A stretch of DNA of 11,051 bases from JBBSEZ01 sp038239195 (GTDB taxonomy: Bacteria; Planctomycetota; Planctomycetia; Gemmatales; Gemmataceae). The notes below the pieces were generated by a model. The model ran no database searches. It was given only the letters and a program-made list of their open reading frames with translations, and was not told the DNA's origin. The stretch is from NCBI GenBank assembly GCA_038239195.1, contig JBBSEZ010000339.1, positions 1 through 11,051 on the forward strand. Direction: 5' to 3'. Shown here piece after piece: positions 7,714-11,051 of this stretch (positions within the stretch are counted from its first letter, which is position 1; the number at the start of each line of letters is the position of its first letter). A program made the position numbers and the translations under genes.

Positions 7714-8784
7714 ATGCCCTCGCGCCTCAAGTGGCGACGTCTCGTCTTCCTCTCGCTCCTCGGTGCCGCGCTGATCGCGCAGCCCGGCTGCCGGCGCCCC
7801 GCCTCGCAGGTCGTGCTCTACTGCTCGCAGGACCGCGAGTTTGCCGAGACGGTCCTCGACGAGTTTCGCCGGCTGTTCGGCCTGACGGTGGCAGTGAAGT
7901 ACGACACCGAGGCCAACAAATCGGTCAGCCACTACCTCGAGATCGTCGCCGGAAAAGACCGCCCGCGCTGCGACGTGTTCTGGAACAACGAGCCCCTCGG
8001 CACCATCCGCCTCCAGCGCCAGGGCCTCCTCGAGCCCTACGACAGCCCCTCGGCCGCTCCCTACCCCGCCCAGTGGAAGGCCAAGGACCACACCTGGCAC
8101 GCCTTCGCCGCGCGGGCGCGCGTGTTGATCGTCAACGCCGACCTGGTGAAAGAGGCCGACCGCCCGCGCAGCCTGCTCGACCTGACCGACGAGAAGTGGC
8201 GCGGCCGCGTGGTGATGGCCAAGCCTCACCACGGCACCTCGGCGACGCAGGCGGCGTGCCTGTTCGAGGTGCTGGGCAGCGACGAGGCGAAAAAGTTCTA
8301 CCGCGGGCTCAAGGCCAACGAAGTGCGCCTGGCGCCCGGCAACAAGCAGGTCGCGGAGTGGGTCGCGCGCGGCCGAACGCCGCTGGGGCAGGAGGTCGCC
8401 GTCGGCATCACCGACACCGACGACGCCATCGCCGAGGTGCGCGCCAAGCGCCCTGTCGTCATGGTGTTCCCGGACCGCGACGGGAAGGGGGCGAAGCGCA
8501 TGGGCACGCTGTTCATCCCCAACACCCTGGCCATCGTGAAGGGGGGCCCCAACCTCGATGGGGCGAAGAAGCTCGTCGATTACCTGCTGAGCGCCGACGT
8601 CGAGGCGAAGCTGGCGGAGGGGGCGAGCGCGCAGGTCCCGCTGAGCCCGCAGGTGAAGGGCAACCTGCCGCCCGAGATCGAGAGCGGCCGAAAGGCGAAG
8701 GCGATGGCCGTCGATTGGGGACGCGCCGCCGACCTGTGGGACGAGGCGCAGGCGTTCCTCACGAGAGAGTTTGCCGCTCCGTAA
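7714..8784 (+). CDS. Extracellular solute-binding protein, iron(III)/family-1 ABC-type
   Basis: This 356-residue protein starts at ATG 7714, with AGGAG eight bases upstream. The N-terminus has a basic MPSRLKWRR, a hydrophobic core at 10-22, and a cysteine at 26 in AQPGC. This resembles a lipoprotein signal but has Gln at -3, so lipidation is uncertain. The mature part has periplasmic-binding-protein features: VVLYCSQD at the first strand (about 33-40), CDVFWNN (about 87-93), AFAARARVLIVNADLV in the hinge region, and the C-terminal VMVFPDRDG and LFIPNTLAIVKGG. This layout matches family-1 and Fe(III)-binding proteins (FbpA/AfuA-like), which deliver a ligand to an ABC importer. No permease or ATPase gene is nearby: the gene stands alone between a divergent HEAT gene and an inverted repeat. 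The ligand cannot be assigned. Confidence 0.83.
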   Translation: MPSRLKWRRLVFLSLLGAALIAQPGCRRPASQVVLYCSQDREFAETVLDEFRRLFGLTVAVKYDTEANKSVSHYLEIVAGKDRPRCDVFWNNEPLGTIRLQRQGLLEPYDSPSAAPYPAQWKAKDHTWHAFAARARVLIVNADLVKEADRPRSLLDLTDEKWRGRVVMAKPHHGTSATQAACLFEVLGSDEAKKFYRGLKANEVRLAPGNKQVAEWVARGRTPLGQEVAVGITDTDDAIAEVRAKRPVVMVFPDRDGKGAKRMGTLFIPNTLAIVKGGPNLDGAKKLVDYLLSADVEAKLAEGASAQVPLSPQVKGNLPPEIESGRKAKAMAVDWGRAADLWDEAQAFLTREFAAP

Positions 8785-8878
8785 AGGCGAGCGGCAGGAC
8801 TTGTAGGACGGCCCTCCCGAGCCGTCCGGACGGCGCGGGAGGGCCGTCCTACAGCAAACCAACTCCTGCCGCTCGCCT
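8785..8878. repeat. Nested inverted repeat: 15-bp outer arms, 17-bp inner arms, 14-bp palindromic apex
   Basis: Three perfect layers are visible. AGGCGAGCGGCAGGA (8785-8799) pairs with TCCTGCCGCTCGCCT (8864-8878). TGTAGGACGGCCCTCCC (8802-8818) pairs with GGGAGGGCCGTCCTACA (8837-8853). The centre, GCCGTCCGGACGGC (8821-8834), is self-complementary. The spacers between outer and inner arms are 2 and 10 bases. It begins directly after the solute-binding protein stop codon and so could end that transcript before the WD40 gene. The inner TGTAGGACGG arms resemble a dispersed planctomycete palindrome that I recall; that is memory, not a search. Confidence 0.85.
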
Positions 8879-8907
8879 GCGCTCTCTCCGGGTCATTGGA
8901 GGCACTC

Positions 8908-10815
8908 ATGGCGCGTCACCTGCCCTGGCTCCTGGTCGGATCGACCTGCCTGCTCCTCGCCCCCGGGCTCGCCGCCAAGGCCCCGCCCTCTTCGCAGATG
9001 GGCGCCTTGCCCGACGGCGCGCTCGCCGCGCTCGGCCCGCCGCGCCTGATGCACCACGCGCGCATCTCGTCGCTCGCCTTCTCGCCCGATGGCCGGGCCG
9101 TCTACGCGTCCGCATCGCTCTTGCGCGTGCAGTCCTCGCTGGGAGAGCAGCAAGCGATCCGCGCCTGGGACGTGCGCACGGGCAAGTTGCTGCGCCAGTT
9201 CGGCGGGCCGCGATGGGGCTTCCTCGCGCTGGCGATCTCGCCCGATGGCCGTTCCCTGGCCTCGGTCGGTGGCGACGGCGCCGTGGACGTCTGGGACCTG
9301 GCGACTGCCAGGCAGCGCGGCCGGCTCCGCGCCCCGCTCGAAGGCAACTGCGTTTCCGCCGTGGCCTATTCGCCCGATGGAAAGATGCTGGCCGCCTGCG
9401 GCCTCGACGTCCGCACGTGGGACACGGCGACGGGCCGGCTCCTCCAGCTCTTCGGGCAGGAGGGCATGTACCACGCACTGGCGTTCGCGCCCGACCGCAA
9501 GTCGCTGGTGACGACGACCTACGCCGACACCAAGATCAGCTTCTGGGACTCGACCACGGGCAAGCGCCTGCGCCGCGTCGAGGGGCCGAGCTCGGCGTGC
9601 CCCTCGTTCGCCGCGAGCGGGCTCCTCGCCCTCGGCGGGGAGGAGGGCGAGGCCCAGCTCTGGCGCCCCGCCGACGGCAAACCATCGCGGAAGCTGGGGG
9701 GCACGTCGGACGAGGTGCTCTACGGCCCGTGCGTCGTGGCCCTCTCGCGCGACGGGAAGGTGCTCGCGTGGGGCGCGGAGCGCGGCGTCATCCACCTGTG
9801 GGACGTGGCGCGGGCTCGCGAACGGCCCCCCCTGCCAGGCCACGCCAAGGCGGTGACGGCGCTGGCCTTCTCCCCCGACGGCACCACGCTCGCCAGCGGG
9901 GGGCTCGACCGCGAGGTGCGCCTGTGGGACGTCGCCACTGGCCGGCAGCGCTTCGCCGGCCCTGGACACGCCGAGGCGCTCACGGCGATGGCGTTCGCGC
10001 GCGCTGGCACCATCGCCACGGCCGGCGAGGACGGCAGCGTTCGCACCTGGTCGCCGACGGGCGCCCAAGCCCACCACTTCCAGGGACACAAAGGGCCCGT
10101 CTCGTCGGTCGCCTTCCTCGGGGCGGGGCAACGCCTCGTGTCCGGCGGGGACGACGGCACCATCCGGTTCTGGGACGGCGCGCGGGGAAAGACTCCGGCC
10201 GACCTCAACGTGACGCAGAAAGTGAAAGTGGTGAGCGTGTCGTCGGACGGGAACGCGCTGGCGGCCGGCCTGCTCGGTGGCCAGGCTCGTCTCTGGCGGC
10301 TGGAGTGCGGCTCGTTTCGCGCGCTCCCGAAGCCCGCCCAAGGCTGGGACAAGGGACTGGCCCTGTCGCCCGACGGCAAGGAATTCGCGACCGCGGGGCT
10401 GGCGGTCGGCTCCAAGCAGGGCGGCACCAGCGTGCAGCTGCGCCACGCGAAAGAGGGCTCTTTGGTCCGCCAGTTCCTCTTCGGCAACCCCAACGACTTT
10501 GGCCCCCTCGCCTTCTCCGCCGATGGAAGCCGACTCGCCGTCGTCCACCAGCAGGACGAGGAAGCCCCCTCCATCGTTCTGTTTCGCGTGCAGACGGGGC
10601 AAGAGTTGGCGCGCCTGCGCGGCCCCGCGCGTCGGATACGCGCCGTCGCATTCTCCCCGGACGGCCGGGCCCTCGCCGCTGGTGGCGCCGATGGCGTCGT
10701 CCACCTCTGGGAGGTCGCTACGGGCCAGGAGCTGCGCCGCTTCGAGGGGCACCTCGACGAGATTACCTGCGTCGCGTTCGCCCCGGACGGCAAGGCGCTG
10801 GCTTCGGGCGGGTGA
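8908..10815 (+). CDS. Exported WD40-repeat protein, 14 blades, prematurely ended by TGA
   Basis: ATG 8908 follows GGAGG (8898-8902) by five bases. A TTG at 8896 is in frame but overlaps that ribosome binding site, so it is rejected. The product is 635 residues with a signal peptide at 1-23 (hydrophobic core, then LAAKA). From residue 50 on I count 14 WD40 blades. The clearest are those starting near 310 (PGHAKAVTALAFSPDG, LASGG, VRLWDV), 352 and 613. Fourteen blades would form two seven-bladed propellers, a protein-interaction scaffold with no catalytic site. The frame stops at TGA 10813-10815, immediately after LASGG in the last blade, where a D-x-x-x-x-V-W strand is expected. That strand is still readable downstream, so this is the damaged form of a longer gene. 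The nested inverted repeat sits upstream. The partner is unknown; planctomycetes carry many such proteins. Confidence 0.85.
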   Translation: MARHLPWLLVGSTCLLLAPGLAAKAPPSSQMGALPDGALAALGPPRLMHHARISSLAFSPDGRAVYASASLLRVQSSLGEQQAIRAWDVRTGKLLRQFGGPRWGFLALAISPDGRSLASVGGDGAVDVWDLATARQRGRLRAPLEGNCVSAVAYSPDGKMLAACGLDVRTWDTATGRLLQLFGQEGMYHALAFAPDRKSLVTTTYADTKISFWDSTTGKRLRRVEGPSSACPSFAASGLLALGGEEGEAQLWRPADGKPSRKLGGTSDEVLYGPCVVALSRDGKVLAWGAERGVIHLWDVARARERPPLPGHAKAVTALAFSPDGTTLASGGLDREVRLWDVATGRQRFAGPGHAEALTAMAFARAGTIATAGEDGSVRTWSPTGAQAHHFQGHKGPVSSVAFLGAGQRLVSGGDDGTIRFWDGARGKTPADLNVTQKVKVVSVSSDGNALAAGLLGGQARLWRLECGSFRALPKPAQGWDKGLALSPDGKEFATAGLAVGSKQGGTSVQLRHAKEGSLVRQFLFGNPNDFGPLAFSADGSRLAVVHQQDEEAPSIVLFRVQTGQELARLRGPARRIRAVAFSPDGRALAAGGADGVVHLWEVATGQELRRFEGHLDEITCVAFAPDGKALASGG

Positions 10816-10914
10816 GATCGACGCGGCTACGTGTGGGCGCGCTCCGGCCTGCGAACCGCGGCAGGCGCCGGGCCTCTTACAGCGAAAGAACTGGAGGAGT
10901 GCTGGAAGGGACTG
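10816..10914 (+). pseudogene. Read-on remnant of the WD40 gene after the TGA, cut by an insertion sequence
   Basis: The frame of the WD40 gene continues beyond TGA 10813-10815 as DRRGYVWARSG, then GPLTAKELEECWKGL. D-x-x-x-YVW has the exact spacing of the final WD40 strand after LASGG-x, so the stop replaces one variable residue. LTAKELEECWKGL resembles the start of the alpha-helical tail that I recall after the propeller in planctomycete WD40 proteins. The match ends abruptly at about 10914, where sequence resembling an insertion-sequence terminus begins. Confidence 0.65.
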
Positions 10915-11051
10915 AGAGGCTGTCTCCAAAGATTCAGCCTGGGAAACTAGGAAACGCGGCGGCGGTAGCCGAAGTCTGAACCCTTACCGGATGGTTTTAG
11001 TCTGTTGAGCAGGAGGTGGATGGCGCTCACCTGAATCATGGCCTCGCTGGA
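10915..11051 (-). mobile_element. Right-edge partial insertion sequence, transposase-3' end
   Basis: From about 10914-10916 the sequence changes to GAGGCTGTCTCCAAAG, which resembles the terminal inverted repeats of several IS4/IS5/IS1182-type elements. About 30 bases further in is the stop codon of a transposase reading outward, the usual spacing at the 3' end of an IS. Only one terminus is inside the window, so the opposite inverted repeat and any target duplication cannot be checked, and the boundary is uncertain by a few bases. Confidence 0.6.
10947..11051 (-). CDS. Transposase C-terminus (DDE type, IS5-like), partial
   Basis: The last 34 codons of a gene read leftward into a TAG stop (10949-10947): SSEAMIQVSAIHLLLNRLKP, then a basic tail SGKGSDFGYRRRVS. 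The motif SEAMIxxxxIxLLLxRL matches the final helix that I recall at the end of IS5-type DDE transposases (SEAMIRWAMINLMTRRL-like). The catalytic residues lie outside the window, so activity and exact family cannot be judged. Its context supports the call: a likely IS terminus lies about 30 bases beyond the stop and an interrupted WD40 gene lies next to it. Confidence 0.6.
   Translation of the reverse strand, partial: SSEAMIQVSAIHLLLNRLKPSGKGSDFGYRRRVS

Noticed and set aside
8896..8898. TTG as start of the WD40 gene
   Set aside because: It overlaps the GGAGG ribosome binding site that serves ATG 8908, and starting there would add residues ahead of a normal signal peptide.
10813..10815. TGA as a selenocysteine or other recoding site
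   Set aside because: The position is a variable loop residue in a WD40 blade, not a redox site, and I saw no supporting stem-loop. A nonsense mutation next to an IS insertion is simpler.
8893..10929. Minus-strand open frame (678 codons) opposite the WD40 gene
   Set aside because: It has low-complexity antisense composition and lacks a ribosome binding site, while the plus strand encodes recognisable WD40 blades.
7581..10979. Very long plus-strand open frame (1132 codons) across the solute-binding and WD40 genes
   Set aside because: It is an Arg/Pro/Gly-rich shadow in another phase. It also crosses the nested inverted repeat and the IS boundary, which a real gene would not be expected to do.

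Overview
High-GC bacterial DNA (bias towards G/C at third codon positions). The gene content suggests a planctomycete (Planctomycetota, Gemmata-like): exported HEAT-repeat and WD40-repeat proteins, a secreted glycoside-hydrolase-like protein with a beta-galactosidase trimerisation-type domain, a twin-arginine-leader enolase-superfamily enzyme, and palindromic intergenic repeats. The taxon is inferred from family content and memory of similar proteins; no marker gene is present.

Layout. Positions 1-3640 (minus) hold one open reading frame that runs off the left edge. It is a large exported hydrolase-like protein whose last part (about 1-310) reads as the catalytic half of a Gfo/Idh/MocA oxidoreductase. 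Just upstream on the same strand, 43 bases away, is the enolase-superfamily gene (3684-4901), so the two look like an exported sugar or sugar-acid processing operon. A 172-base divergent spacer separates it from a 76-residue orphan gene (5074-5304, plus). A hairpin at 5316-5373 lies between that gene and a convergent, exported HEAT-repeat protein (5386-7569, minus). A 144-base divergent spacer with candidate promoters for both directions leads to an orphan solute-binding protein (7714-8784, plus). A nested inverted repeat (8785-8878) follows, then an exported 14-blade WD40 protein (8908-10815, plus).

The right end is damaged. The WD40 frame meets a TGA in its last blade, but readable homologous sequence continues in the same frame for about 33 codons. 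It is then cut by the terminus of an insertion sequence, whose transposase 3' end (10947-11051, minus) runs off the window.

The two most notable points are the in-frame chimera between hydrolase and oxidoreductase near 287-313 (real fusion, recombination or chimeric contig) and the two-step decay of the WD40 gene. I found no tRNA, rRNA, CRISPR array, riboswitch or recognisable defence system, and no gene-free stretch above 300 bases. I do not see convincing evidence of a wholly new system here.
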